Positions 38,379 to 46,904 of a stretch of DNA of 64,000 nt are shown in pieces. The first letter of the stretch is position 1. Every line of letters begins with the position of its first letter. The stretch is from positions 1 through 64,000 of the forward strand of contig CAMRWU010000008.1 of the NCBI GenBank assembly GCA_947054505.1, read 5' to 3'. This DNA is from an uncultured Pseudomonadota bacterium (GTDB lineage Bacteria > Pseudomonadota > Alphaproteobacteria > RF32 > CAG-239). The translations under genes and the position numbers were made by a program. Below the pieces are notes generated by a model. That model was not told the DNA's origin, made no database searches, and was given only the letters and a program-made list of their open reading frames with translations.

Positions 38379-38969
38379 ATGGAGCGACAAACCATTGATC
38401 TGGTGAAGTATTGCATTGTTGATGCTTCATCCATGGAACATGCGGCTAAATCAGCAGTAAGAAAACTTGTAGAGCGTTATGGCAGTAAGATGGTCGACGG
38501 CTGTGTCATCTGTCCTCACGGCGAATCTTCGGTTTCTTTCGTGGAAATCAACTTCAAAGAAGGTCCCGTGGTTGACATGATGGTCAACATAGCTGAGCGT
38601 TACAGCCTTTATCCCTTCTATATCATCGAAGAGAATAAAGGACATCTTCCCAAGCAGGCCAAGTATCAGCGTTATATCGTTGAAGAGGGGACTGCTCTGT
38701 TCAAGAAAACCCGCGCCGGTCTTCCCCGCTTTAAGGAGCTTCTGGCACAGGCTTGCAAGAAAATCTATCGGGAAGAGAGCGTTTTCGTGAAGGCCTTCGT
38801 CTATGAGGGCGATCGTTTCTTCCACGTGGCTATGTTTAACTCTGAACGTTCTCCGAAGTCCCGTGACACCATCATCGGTGTGCCCGAGTGGCGTGAAGCC
38901 ATCTGTAAGCTGGTTTCTGATTTGTCCGGTTCCGTGACGTTCAAGACTGTGCGTTACGCAAATCTCTAA
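38379..38969 (+). CDS. Hypothetical protein (196 aa), orphan class
   Basis: I do not recognise this soluble alpha/beta protein; it has no signal peptide. In the first two thirds of the gene I find only CTN leucine codons and no TTG, whereas rpoB and rpoC use TTG almost throughout; ATC, CCC and GAG are frequent too. No Shine-Dalgarno; the leader is CAATTATTAAATCCTAAAG before ATT-ATG. A strong terminator follows (38970-39009), so it is a single-gene unit between rnd and aspS. The composition points to horizontal origin or a special expression class. Confidence 0.65.
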   Translation: MERQTIDLVKYCIVDASSMEHAAKSAVRKLVERYGSKMVDGCVICPHGESSVSFVEINFKEGPVVDMMVNIAERYSLYPFYIIEENKGHLPKQAKYQRYIVEEGTALFKKTRAGLPRFKELLAQACKKIYREESVFVKAFVYEGDRFFHVAMFNSERSPKSRDTIIGVPEWREAICKLVSDLSGSVTFKTVRYANL

Positions 38970-39009
38970 AAAAAAGAGTCTTTTCCTGCGGGAAAAGGCT
39001 CTTTTTTTG
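38970..39009 (+). terminator. Terminator of the 196-aa orphan gene
   Basis: Stem AAAAAAGAGTCTTTTCC/GGAAAAGGCTCTTTTTTT with loop TGCG; one mismatch. Confidence 0.9.
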
Positions 39010-39092
39010 TGTCGAAAATGATAATGTAGTTGCTTTTATGTTAAATCAGCATTAAAAAAGAAAATATTTTTTAGACTAACAAAGAGGTTAAA

Positions 39093-40859
39093 ATGCAAAG
39101 CTATCGCACTCATACTTGCGGCGAATTACGCGGCAGTGATATCGGAAAAAAAGTTAAACTGGGCGGATGGATTCACCGCAAACGCAATCTTGGCAATTTG
39201 TGCTTTGTTGATTTGCGCGATCATTACGGTATTACTCAGTGTGTTTTTGACAGTTCGTCGGATTTGTTTGAAAAAATTGAAGCCGTGCGTGTCGAATCGG
39301 TTATTGGCATTGAAGGTGATGTCGTTGCCCGTGAGAGCGTGAATAAGAATATGCCGACAGGTGATGTTGAATTGAAAGTAACAGCGTTGGAAGTTTATTC
39401 CGAAGCAGATGTTTTGCCTTTTCAAGTGGCAATGGAAGATGATGCTCCGGAGGAAATTCGATTGAAATATCGTTTCTTGGATTTGCGTAAGGACAGAATT
39501 CATAAAAATATTTTGTTGCGTTCAGCTGTTATTCAGCGTTCTCGTGAATTGATGCGCGAACAGGGATTTACGGAATATCAGACACCGATTTTGACAGCTT
39601 CTTCTCCGGAAGGTGCTCGTGACTTTTTGGTGCCGTCTCGTATCAACCCAGGGAAGTTTTATGCTTTGCCGCAGGCACCGCAACAGTTTAAACAGTTGTT
39701 GATGGTTTCCGGTTTTGATCGCTATTTTCAGGTTGCACCGTGTTTTCGTGATGAAGATCCGCGTGCCGATCGTTCTCCGGGAGAGTTTTATCAACTGGAT
39801 ATGGAAATGTCTTTTGCCACGCAGGATGATGTGTTTGGCGTGATTGAGCATACATTGGGCGGTATTTTTAATGAATTTGCCAATGGTAAAAAAGTTGATC
39901 AGGCGCCTTATCTTCGTATTCCTTTCCGTGAGGCAATGGCGAAGTATGGTTCCGATAAGCCTGATTTGCGCAATCCGTTGATTTTGCAAAATGCGACATC
40001 ATTCTTTGGCAATAGCGGTTTTGGTGTTTATGATGGTTTGGTCAATGAGGGAAAAATGGTTAAGGCGATGGTGGTTGCCGGTATTGCTGACAAGCCGCGG
40101 TCTTTTTTTGACAAGCTGGATGCTTATGCAAAAGAAGAGGGGATGGGCGGTATTGCCTATGTCGCTTTTGCCGAGGCCGGAGCCAAGGGCATTGCCAAGC
40201 TGTTGAATGCTGAAAAATTGGAAGAACTGAAAACCGCTTATGGAGCGAAGGACGGTGATGCCGTTATCTTTATGGTGGGTAAAGGTGTGAAATTTGATAA
40301 ATTCAGCGGTCGTTTGCGCAATAAAGTCGGTGAGGAATTGGGGCTGATTGATACAAATTCTTTCAAAATGTGCTGGATTGTTGATTTTCCGTTCTATGAG
40401 GAAAATGAAGAAACCGGTGCGGTTGAGTTTTCTCACAATCCGTTTTCAATGCCGCAAGGTGGAATGGATGCTTTGTTGAACAAGAATCCGTTGGATATTT
40501 TGGCGTATCAATATGACTTTGTTTGTAATGGGGTTGAGCTCTTGTCAGGCGCTGTTCGTAATCATAAACCGGAAATTATGTACAAAGCATTTGAGATTGC
40601 CGGCTATGATCATAGTGTGGTTGACAGCAAGTTTGGCGGTATGATTAGTGCTTTCAAATTTGGCGCTCCTCCGCACGCAGGTTCAGCTTATGGGATGGAT
40701 CGTTTGGTTATGCTGTTGTTGGATGAACCGATTATTCGCGATGTTATTTTATTCCCGCTGAACGGTAAGGCGCAAGATTTAATGATGCAAGCACCGAATT
40801 ATGTGACTGAACAGCAGTTGAATGAATTGCATATTGAGGTTGTTGAAGATAAAAGATAG
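39093..40859 (+). CDS. aspS: Aspartyl-tRNA synthetase
   Basis: This is a class II synthetase. The N-terminal OB anticodon domain ([20 protein letters not shown]), motif 2 ([24 protein letters not shown]), the bacterial GAD insert (about residues 290-420) and motif 3 ([14 protein letters not shown]) are all present. 588 aa, normal for bacterial AspRS. AGAGG precedes the ATG. Alphaproteobacterial AspRS is often non-discriminating and also charges tRNA-Asn; this cannot be decided here. Confidence 0.97.
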   Translation: MQSYRTHTCGELRGSDIGKKVKLGGWIHRKRNLGNLCFVDLRDHYGITQCVFDSSSDLFEKIEAVRVESVIGIEGDVVARESVNKNMPTGDVELKVTALEVYSEADVLPFQVAMEDDAPEEIRLKYRFLDLRKDRIHKNILLRSAVIQRSRELMREQGFTEYQTPILTASSPEGARDFLVPSRINPGKFYALPQAPQQFKQLLMVSGFDRYFQVAPCFRDEDPRADRSPGEFYQLDMEMSFATQDDVFGVIEHTLGGIFNEFANGKKVDQAPYLRIPFREAMAKYGSDKPDLRNPLILQNATSFFGNSGFGVYDGLVNEGKMVKAMVVAGIADKPRSFFDKLDAYAKEEGMGGIAYVAFAEAGAKGIAKLLNAEKLEELKTAYGAKDGDAVIFMVGKGVKFDKFSGRLRNKVGEELGLIDTNSFKMCWIVDFPFYEENEETGAVEFSHNPFSMPQGGMDALLNKNPLDILAYQYDFVCNGVELLSGAVRNHKPEIMYKAFEIAGYDHSVVDSKFGGMISAFKFGAPPHAGSAYGMDRLVMLLLDEPIIRDVILFPLNGKAQDLMMQAPNYVTEQQLNELHIEVVEDKR

Positions 40860-40864
40860 AGGGA

Positions 40865-40894
40865 TAAAAGCCGCTCCGATGACGAGCGGCTTTT
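40865..40894 (+). terminator. Terminator of aspS
   Basis: Stem AAAAGCCGCTC/GAGCGGCTTTT with a 7-nt loop; the next gene starts 15 bp later. Confidence 0.85.
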
Positions 40895-40908
40895 ATGATT
40901 GAACGCTA

Positions 40909-42126
40909 ATGAAGAAAAAGCTGTTTTTGAATAATGCGCAGGTAAGGGCGGAGTTAGGACGGTGTTTGAACTGTGCAACAAAGCCATGTCATAAGGTTTG
41001 TCCGGCCGGTTGTAATCCGAATGAGTTTATCAATTTGGCATTGGCCGGAAAATGGGAAGAGGCGGCTTTTTCGATTTTGCGAGCAAATCCATTGGGACAG
41101 GTTTGCGGTTTGATTTGTCCGGATAAGTTTTGTATGAAATCTTGTGCACGGGCTACTGTCGATTTCTCTGTTAATATTCCTAAGGTTCAGGCTGCAATTT
41201 TACAAAAGGCTCGTAATAATCCGGAATTTCGGTTGCGCAATGCCGAGAAGTTGAACGGTATGCATGTTGCGGTTGTCGGGGCCGGACCGGCAGGAATTGC
41301 GGCGGCGGCGGTGTTAGCCGGTAGAGGATACAGCGTAACTCTGTTTGAGGCTGATCGACGAATCGGAGGGGCTATGAATATGATTCCCGAAGAGCGTTTG
41401 CCGCATGAGGTGATCGAGGCTGATTGGGATTTTATAAAGAATATCGGCGATATTGATTTGAGGTTAAAAACACCGGTTGAGAATTTGTTGTCTTTGTTTG
41501 AGGGCGGATATGTCGGGGTTATTGCCGCGGTGGGTGAACCAAATTGTGTCGGTATGGGAATCGCGGGAGAAGAATTTTGCCTCAATTATATGGATTATCT
41601 GAAAACGCCGGAAAGATATGCCCGTGAGGGTAATGTGGCGATTATCGGAGGCGGGGCAGTAGCCGCTGATTGTGCTTTTACGGCCAGAAAGAATGGAGCG
41701 CAGCATGTGGAAATGTTTGTGCGGCGGCGTTTTTCGGATATGAAAATCAGCGGTGGCGAACGAGAAATGTTGCTGGATTGTGAGATTGATATGACAACGA
41801 TGACGCGGGTTTGCGCTGTTACTAAAAACGACAATGGTTTGATTGTCGAAACTGTTAAGACTCGTTTTAATAAAGATGGTCGCTTGGAGGATATTTCAGA
41901 TACTCGGATTAAACGTCCGGATTTCAAATATGTGGTGATGGCAATCGGTAGTCGGGCCAATGAACATATTTCACATGATAAGATTATTTATGCCGGTGAT
42001 TGTGTCAGCGGAAGCTCAACGGTTGTTGAGGCGATTGCTTCTGGAAAAAATGCCGGAGACAGGTTAGATGCTTTGTTGAGCGGTAAAAAAACGGAAGAAA
42101 ATAATATTTGTTTGAAAGTTGGATAA
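40909..42126 (+). CDS. GltD/PreT-like NAD(P)H:ferredoxin-type oxidoreductase (405 aa)
   Basis: The N-terminal Fe-S domain has two Cys clusters (CLNCATKPCHKVCPAGC about residues 19-35; CGLICPDKFCMKSC about 66-79). An FAD-binding Rossmann motif VVGAGPAGIAAAAVLAGRG (about 121-139) and an NAD(P)H motif IIGGGAVAADCA (about 244-255) follow. This is the architecture of glutamate synthase small subunit and of PreT, the NADH-side subunit of dihydropyrimidine dehydrogenase. Neither gltB nor preA is adjacent, so the electron acceptor is unknown. No ribosome-binding site is obvious. It may be transcribed past the aspS terminator or from its own promoter. Confidence 0.85.
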   Translation: MKKKLFLNNAQVRAELGRCLNCATKPCHKVCPAGCNPNEFINLALAGKWEEAAFSILRANPLGQVCGLICPDKFCMKSCARATVDFSVNIPKVQAAILQKARNNPEFRLRNAEKLNGMHVAVVGAGPAGIAAAAVLAGRGYSVTLFEADRRIGGAMNMIPEERLPHEVIEADWDFIKNIGDIDLRLKTPVENLLSLFEGGYVGVIAAVGEPNCVGMGIAGEEFCLNYMDYLKTPERYAREGNVAIIGGGAVAADCAFTARKNGAQHVEMFVRRRFSDMKISGGEREMLLDCEIDMTTMTRVCAVTKNDNGLIVETVKTRFNKDGRLEDISDTRIKRPDFKYVVMAIGSRANEHISHDKIIYAGDCVSGSSTVVEAIASGKNAGDRLDALLSGKKTEENNICLKVG

Positions 42127-42142
42127 ATTTGATATTTTTATA

Positions 42143-42171
42143 TTGACAAGATTGTTTGTGTTGTTTATATA
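42143..42171 (+). promoter_or_regulatory. Promoter of tRNA-Thr
   Basis: TTGACA (42143-42148), 17-nt spacer, TATATA (42166-42171); tRNA starts 13 bases later. Confidence 0.8.
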
Positions 42172-42183
42172 GATTTCTGTCGT

Positions 42184-42259
42184 GCCAACATAGCTCAGTT
42201 GGTAGAGCTACTGATTTGTAATCAGTGGGTCGGGAGTTCGAGTCTCTCTGTTGGCACCA
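42184..42259 (+). tRNA. tRNA-Thr (anticodon TGT)
   Basis: The acceptor stem GCCAACA (42184-42190) pairs with TGTTGGC (42249-42255). The D arm is AGCTCAGTTGGTAGAGC, the anticodon stem ACTGA/TCAGT holds loop TTTGTAA with TGT at 42217-42219, and the T loop is TTCGAGT. The discriminator is A and CCA is encoded (42257-42259). Its 3' end and terminator are duplicated 178 bp downstream. Confidence 0.97.
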
Positions 42260-42302
42260 TTTTAAAATACGCTCCTTAGGGAGCGTTTTTTTATGTCGCA
42301 AC
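42245..42302 (+). repeat. 58-bp direct repeat, copy 1 (tRNA-Thr 3' end plus terminator)
   Basis: TCTCTGTTGGCACCA of the tRNA plus the following terminator and GTCGCAAC. Copy 2 at 42423-42480 differs at one position. The 120 bp between them are unlike the host DNA upstream and contain the terminator-ended element at 42360-42420. Looks like a small insertion flanked by a duplicated tRNA 3' end. Confidence 0.9.
42268..42292 (+). terminator. Terminator of tRNA-Thr
   Basis: Stem ACGCTCC/GGGAGCGT, loop TTA, seven T. Duplicated at about 42446-42470. Confidence 0.88.
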
Positions 42303-42359
42303 GAGAGACTATTCTTAGGCATCTAGGTTCGCATCGGTCGTTTAACTTTCCTTGCTCAC

Positions 42360-42420
42360 CAAGATGTTACAAAGATTTTGCAGATAAAAACAACCAGAGC
42401 AGTGGTTGTTTTTTCTTAGC
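42360..42420 (+). repeat. 61-bp terminator-ended dispersed element, copy 1
   Basis: Shares 56 of 61 bases by my count with 60243-60303. It ends in a perfect hairpin ACAACCA/TGGTTGT with six T, and looser similarity extends some 40 bp upstream of both copies. It may be the 3' end of a small RNA family or of a mini mobile element. Here it lies inside the segment bounded by the tRNA-Thr repeats. Confidence 0.75.
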
Positions 42421-42422
42421 AA

Positions 42423-42480
42423 TCTCTGTTGGCACCATTTCAAAATACGCTCCTTAGGGAGCGTTTTTTTATGTCGCAAC
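42423..42480 (+). repeat. 58-bp direct repeat, copy 2
   Basis: Second copy of the last 15 bases of tRNA-Thr plus its terminator, 178 bp after the first. It does not form a complete tRNA. Confidence 0.9.
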
Positions 42481-42536
42481 ATGAAACAAAAAAACAGCGG
42501 AATTGGATTTTTCGCTGTTTTTTTTGTGGATGTTGC

Positions 42537-42838
42537 TCAGTTGTTGACGATAGTGATGTAGGTGTCTTGTTTTTCTGCCAACATCAGGATTTTGGCTTCT
42601 TCTCGGTTGTAAATGGACGGTGTCGTCCGAAGTAGAGGACTTTGCCGCTTTCCAACAGGATGTAGCAGGAAGATGTTTAGTATCCGCTTGTGACAGGCAG
42701 GGGGCCGGTGATTTTTTCTCCAACACCTTGCACCGAAAGAGTTACTTGATTTTGAGCAAAGGTTACGGGGACTGAGAGCAAAAGGCTCACGAGCAGAATT
42801 GTGATTGCGATAAAAGAGGAATAATTTTTGTAATACAT
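42537..42838 (-). pseudogene. Small secreted orphan protein, broken by a stop and a frameshift
   Basis: From the ATG at 42838 the frame gives a clear signal peptide (about residues 1-28, cleavage after TFA) and a short mature part ending at TAA (42677-42679, after 53 residues). In the same frame it continues TSSCYILLESGKVLYFGRHR and after a one-base shift near 42600 ends in AKILMLAEKQDTYITIVNN before TGA (42537-42539). The whole would be about 100 aa. It has a promoter TTGACA-18-TAAACT, AATTATCAAT three bases before the ATG, no Shine-Dalgarno, and a terminator hairpin (42487-42527). It is a decayed member of the orphan class, or holds sequencing errors. Confidence 0.55.
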
Positions 42839-42854
42839 AACATTGATAATTAAA

Positions 42855-42884
42855 AGTTTAATTTTTTTTAGCTTTTTTTGTCAA
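42855..42884 (-). promoter_or_regulatory. Promoter of the broken secreted gene
   Basis: Minus strand TTGACA (42884-42879), 18 nt, TAAACT (42860-42855). The transcript would start about 10 nt before the ATG, so it is nearly leaderless. Confidence 0.65.
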
Positions 42885-43584
42885 CATCTTTTGCGAAAAA
42901 CAATCCTGCTTCAAAGAGGAAGTAGGTTGGGATAGTTAGCATTAATTGGCTGACGATGTCCGGCGGTGTCAGCAAAGCAGAAATGATTAAAATGCCTACG
43001 AACACATATGGTCTTTTGTTTTTGACCATAGTATAAGTTGTGATGTCTGAGCGAATAAGAGAGTAGGTTATCAGCGGGAATTGGAACATTAATCCGAAAA
43101 CAACGGATAGCCACAGAGCGATACCGATGATGTTGGATATGCCGAAGACAGCGTTGATGTTTGTCGTGACAAAGCTGATACCGAAGTTGATAATCAACGG
43201 CAAAATGAAAAAGATACAGAACAAAACTCCGATGACAAACAGTGAGCTCGAGGTGAGAACAATGGATTTGATGAAGTTGCGTTCATTGTCATAAAGTGCC
43301 GGCAGGATGAATTTCCATATCTGACGGGCAATGTAAGGAAAGCAAATGAGCAAATCGAGCACTCCGGCGATTTTTATTTGCAGGATGAAAACTTCCATCG
43401 GAGAGAAAAAGTTGAGCGACACGTTGTTGTCACCAATCATTATTTTTATTAAGCCATTCATACAATACGGCGTGGCCAAAAACATCGGAATAATCCCGAT
43501 GCCTAATGCGACAAAACATTTTATCAGCGTTGAGCGCAAAGCTTCCAAATGGGTAATCAGATTTTCATCCTCTTGTTCAGGCAT
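42868..43584 (-). CDS. tatC: Sec-independent translocase subunit TatC
   Basis: TatC recognises twin-arginine signal peptides. The family start (ENLITHLEALRSTLIKCF, with conserved L-EL/ALR) and six membrane helices are visible, with the LLICFPYIARQIWKFILPAL loop. 238 aa. Its ATG overlaps the TAA of tatA by one base (TAATG), so they are coupled. Two or three genes in the window encode twin-arginine proteins (2954-3673, 43806-45080). Confidence 0.93.
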   Translation of the reverse strand: MPEQEDENLITHLEALRSTLIKCFVALGIGIIPMFLATPYCMNGLIKIMIGDNNVSLNFFSPMEVFILQIKIAGVLDLLICFPYIARQIWKFILPALYDNERNFIKSIVLTSSSLFVIGVLFCIFFILPLIINFGISFVTTNINAVFGISNIIGIALWLSVVFGLMFQFPLITYSLIRSDITTYTMVKNKRPYVFVGILIISALLTPPDIVSQLMLTIPTYFLFEAGLFFAKDVDKKS

Positions 43585-43793
43585 TATTCTTTTCCTGATT
43601 TTTTATCTTCTTCGGCGGCTTTTTCGATGGAATCTTTGAGGGCATCGGCTTCGTTTTGCAACATTTCTTTGGCCTTTTTATATTCGTATTGAGCCTTACC
43701 GAGTGCTTTGGCAAGTTCAGGAATGCGTTTGCCGCCGAACAAAACTAAGACGACGATTAAAATCAAGGCGATTTCGGTTAAACCTAAAGACAT
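43584..43793 (-). CDS. tatA: TatA/TatB-type translocase protein
   Basis: One N-terminal membrane helix (about residues 5-18) is followed by the [16 protein letters not shown] hinge and an amphipathic helix, then an acidic tail; 69 aa. The FGxxRIPELA form fits TatA; no separate TatB is visible next to it. It lies between the polyferredoxin gene and tatC. Confidence 0.9.
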   Translation of the reverse strand: MSLGLTEIALILIVVLVLFGGKRIPELAKALGKAQYEYKKAKEMLQNEADALKDSIEKAAEEDKKSGKE

Positions 43794-43805
43794 TGTTTTT
43801 CTCCT

Positions 43806-45080
43806 TTATATCATTTTTTGTTCATTTGCCGGTAAAATGGTGATGGCTTTTACCGGACAGGCATTTTGACAAGCACCGCAACCGATGCATTCATCTGTTT
43901 TAATTATAGGAAATTCTCCTTTTTTCTTATCAATAATCTGCCGCGGGCATTTCATAACGCAAAGACCGCATTTGACGCATTTATTCTCGTCAATAACAGC
44001 CAGACCGATTTTTGTTTTTTGTTTTTCAGCCAGAGACAGGCGCTTGATGGCGCCGGATGGGCAAATTTGTGAACATTTATTGCAGTCATAGTCGCAAAAA
44101 CCGTTTGAATAGTCAATATGAACGGCTGGATAATCTTCATTTGCTTTTTTTATGATTTTCATCGGGCAATTTTGAACGCAAAGATTGCAGTTGAGGCAAC
44201 GGTTGGCGAAAACTTCGGCGTTTTGAGCGCCGGCCGGCAAAATAACTTTTTTTATCTTAGAGGCGATGTTTTTGCCGAATTCAATTCCGCCTTTAGCGGC
44301 GAGGGCAAAAGTGGCAATCACTGCGCCGCTAATCAACAGTTTGCGGCGGGAAGGGCTGAAATCAGGAGCTTTTGTCGGTTTGATGCCATAGTGAAGAGTG
44401 TTATGTTTGCATCCATTCAGACACTTGAAACACTTGATGCAAGTTTCGTTGTTGACTGTTTTGTTTTTGAAGTCGATGCTTCCGGTCGGACATTTTGAAG
44501 CACACAGTCCGCACGAAACGCAAAGACTGTCGTCCATATAAATTTTATTGACGGCGTGTTTGGAAATCAAACCTAACACGGCACCAATCGGACAGATATT
44601 GGTGCAAAACATTCGTCCTTTGAACCAGACCAGAACGGTGATTAAAATGGCAACGGATAAGCCCAGCCATGCGCCGCTGACGGCAGATCCGAATAATGTG
44701 TACGGATCAATATAGCGAACAAAAAAGACTGTTCCGCCGATTAAGGTTCCAAAAACGATTGCGGCGAGGATGTATTTGTGTGGTTTGTTTTTTTGAATGG
44801 AGGTTTTGCGGCGGAAAATCAGCATTAAAAATTCTTGAAACAGTCCCAACGGGCAGAGAGTGGAACAATAGATCCGGCCGAATAAAAAAGTAATGAGTAG
44901 CAGAAAGGCAAATAAAATGGCTACAGTTAAGGAAAAATCAACAAGCAGACGTTGTATCAGGGGCGTAAATTGGATATCAAAAATTTTGACGGGATAAAAC
45001 AGGTCAGCAAAGGCTAAAACAGATAGTGTGCCGATGGTAACGGCGATGACACCTCTGGAATAGCGATAAAATTTGTTCAT
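43806..45080 (-). CDS. NapH/YccM-like membrane polyferredoxin with internal twin-arginine segment (424 aa)
   Basis: The N-terminal half has about five membrane helices with two CxxxCP motifs typical of NapH/YccM/RdxA proteins (YCSTLCPLG about residues 71-79; FCTNICPIG about 159-167). Two ferredoxin-type [4Fe-4S] motifs follow (CVSCGLCASKCP; CIKCFKCLNGC). Then comes SRRKLLISGAVIATFALAAK (about 245-264), an internal Tat-type signal/anchor, and a third region with four more CxxCxxCxxxC clusters. This looks like a fusion of a NapH-like module to a NapG-like Tat-dependent ferredoxin. It is upstream of tatA-tatC with a 12-bp gap, so probably one operon. Likely moves electrons from the quinol pool or cytoplasm to periplasmic reductases; the partner is unknown. 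Confidence 0.82.
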   Translation of the reverse strand: MNKFYRYSRGVIAVTIGTLSVLAFADLFYPVKIFDIQFTPLIQRLLVDFSLTVAILFAFLLLITFLFGRIYCSTLCPLGLFQEFLMLIFRRKTSIQKNKPHKYILAAIVFGTLIGGTVFFVRYIDPYTLFGSAVSGAWLGLSVAILITVLVWFKGRMFCTNICPIGAVLGLISKHAVNKIYMDDSLCVSCGLCASKCPTGSIDFKNKTVNNETCIKCFKCLNGCKHNTLHYGIKPTKAPDFSPSRRKLLISGAVIATFALAAKGGIEFGKNIASKIKKVILPAGAQNAEVFANRCLNCNLCVQNCPMKIIKKANEDYPAVHIDYSNGFCDYDCNKCSQICPSGAIKRLSLAEKQKTKIGLAVIDENKCVKCGLCVMKCPRQIIDKKKGEFPIIKTDECIGCGACQNACPVKAITILPANEQKMI

Positions 45081-45156
45081 GTTATTTTTCCTTAATTTTT
45101 TTCATCATTTTACCTTAATTTATTTGGTTAAATATTATAGTATCCATAATAACTTT

Positions 45157-45348
45157 TCAATTCTGTTTTAAATGTTGGTCAAAACTTCCGCTCCGGAAGT
45201 TTTTCCAATCCTGTATGATGTAATGGAATCCTAAGTTTTTGATGGTTGCGCAAATATCATCACCTTGAGCGGCAACCGATGACAGAAGTGTTATCTGTAC
45301 GCCGACAAGGTGATATACAATGGTGTCAGTAGAGAGAAATAAAAGCCG
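45157..45348 (-). other. In-frame extension after the glycosyltransferase stop
   Basis: After the TAG of the 332-aa glycosyltransferase (45349-45351), the same frame stays open for 63 more codons to a TGA at 45157-45159 (it includes HYIIQDWKNFRSGSF). A hairpin AGCCG/CGGCT surrounds the TAG and looks like a terminator. It may be a gene remnant joined by a stop, or chance. A second hairpin, AACTTCCG/CGGAAGTT, lies at about 45183-45202. Nothing else is seen in 45081-45348. Confidence 0.25.
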
Positions 45349-46347
45349 CTAAAAACGGCTGAGAAATTTTGCGATTTGACAGCGCTTTTTAAGTTTTTTT
45401 CTAGCTGAACCGAAAACGAAATAGTGCATGAACTTTTCGCCGACATATTTGATGGTGTTGAGTGTTTTTTGTCGTGTTTGTGGTTCGAGTTTGGTATAAT
45501 CGTCGGCAAATTCAGATTTCAGATTTTGCAGAGTGGTGTCATTTCCGTATTTCAGAATTTGAAAAAAGAGTTTTTCAAATTCTGAACGTGTATTGATGTG
45601 GAATGTTTCTTCCATGGCCAACCAAAAACGGAGATTGGCAAGACCGCAACGATTAAACCATTCGGGAGATTTTCCAGCACCGTTCCATATTCCACCTTGC
45701 CATTTACGATAAACAGCCATCGGTTCCGGAAAGAAAGCGATTTTGCCGACTTGGGCATGAAGCAAGTGTATAAACCAATCACAGGGGAGGATGCGTTCTC
45801 TTAATAAATTGAGCGAATCGTGATGAAAGCGCCAGCGATATAAAACCGAGTTGGTTTGGATAAAATTTTGCTCCAAAAGTTTTGCAAATGTCAATTTTCT
45901 GGACGTTATTTGGTCGGGAAGCGGAAAGAGGTGATCGGCTTGCGAATTATCTTCGTAATGCACGGTTACCGGATGGAAACATAAGGTGTAATCAGGATGT
46001 GTTTCCATGAAATCAACCTGTCTTTGCAGTTTGTTTTCATCGGTCCAATAATCATCTCCCTCACAGAGGGCGACATATTTTCCGCGGACAAGAGGATAAA
46101 GGAAATTTTTGGTGATGTTGGTACCTTTGGAAAACTGATTTTCCTTTTGATAAACAGCTTTAATAATATGAGGATATTTATCTTCAAATTCCTTGATGAT
46201 TTCTGTTGTTCCATCGATTGAGGCATCATCATGAACGAGGATTTCGAAAGGAAAATTTGTTTTTTGCATCAAAAAACTTTCCAGCGTTTGTCGGATAAAT
46301 GTCGCTTGATTGTAAGTGATGCAGATGATTGATAGCTTTGGCGTCAT
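45349..46347 (-). CDS. Family 2 glycosyltransferase (332 aa)
   Basis: GT-A fold sugar transferase: starts LSIICITYNQATFIRQTLES, has EILVHDDASIDGTTEII, and the metal-binding motif LCEGDDYWTD (DxD type) with the following LQRQVDFMETHPDY typical of O-antigen/capsule transferases. 332 aa. ATG overlaps the TGA of the acyltransferase (ATGA), so it is coupled to it. Last of a four-gene surface-polysaccharide cluster. Confidence 0.9.
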   Translation of the reverse strand: MTPKLSIICITYNQATFIRQTLESFLMQKTNFPFEILVHDDASIDGTTEIIKEFEDKYPHIIKAVYQKENQFSKGTNITKNFLYPLVRGKYVALCEGDDYWTDENKLQRQVDFMETHPDYTLCFHPVTVHYEDNSQADHLFPLPDQITSRKLTFAKLLEQNFIQTNSVLYRWRFHHDSLNLLRERILPCDWFIHLLHAQVGKIAFFPEPMAVYRKWQGGIWNGAGKSPEWFNRCGLANLRFWLAMEETFHINTRSEFEKLFFQILKYGNDTTLQNLKSEFADDYTKLEPQTRQKTLNTIKYVGEKFMHYFVFGSARKKLKKRCQIAKFLSRF

Positions 46348-46904
46348 TCTAGGGAACCTATTAATAATGAGAGTTGTTTTATGTTTGTTTTTCTTTTTTT
46401 ATGGAATTTACAAGGAATTCCTATGTTGATGCTCCATTCTTCGGTGTTTTTTAGAACCAACGAATTTGCTCCAGTAACAGACCCTTCTGCAAAGATGACT
46501 CCAGGCATAACAGTTGTTTGTGTTCCCAGTTGTACGAAATCATTCAAAACGACAGGTTTTGATATTACATTGGTTAATTGTTGAGGTACAAGAGGTGATA
46601 TCATAAACTCTCCGGAAAAGTCATCGCTTGCGCTAAATATTGTAGAGCGGGGGGATATTCCGCAAAAGTTTCCAATTCTGATTCCTGCTTTTCCGTATAA
46701 AGCTGAATATGCAGATATATGGACGTAATTTGCTATTTCTATTTTTCCACTTAATATACAGAAGTCGTCAATTCTAACATGATTACCGATAATCATTTGC
46801 TGAGCACCATAAATGGAGCATTTTTTACTGATTTGTACATTGTTTCCGATAAATTTGAAGCCAATTTGTTTTAATTCATTTGATGAATAGAAGCTGTCTG
46901 TCAT
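46344..46904 (-). CDS. Left-handed beta-helix acyltransferase (186 aa)
   Basis: Hexapeptide repeats ([LIV]-G-x4 type) run from about residue 15 to 165, for example IIGNHVRIDDFCILSG, YVHISAYSALYGKAGI and VMPGVIFAEGSVTGANSLV. This is the fold of sugar O- and N-acetyltransferases such as the galactoside/WbbJ group. Likely acetylates a sugar in the polysaccharide made by this cluster. Overlaps both neighbours by ATGA. The DNA is more AT-rich than in the surrounding core genes. Confidence 0.85.
   Translation of the reverse strand: MTDSFYSSNELKQIGFKFIGNNVQISKKCSIYGAQQMIIGNHVRIDDFCILSGKIEIANYVHISAYSALYGKAGIRIGNFCGISPRSTIFSASDDFSGEFMISPLVPQQLTNVISKPVVLNDFVQLGTQTTVMPGVIFAEGSVTGANSLVLKNTEEWSINIGIPCKFHKKRKTNIKQLSLLIGSLE

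Noticed and set aside
42325..42360. tRNA-like remnant (GGTTCGCATC … CTCACCA)
   Set aside because: Position 58 of a T loop would be C, not A, and no acceptor or anticodon stem can be drawn; the second copy of the element does not end in CCA.
45291..45509. 72-codon minus-strand frame overlapping the glycosyltransferase end
   Set aside because: It is a shifted frame of the transferase; no ribosome site and no motif.
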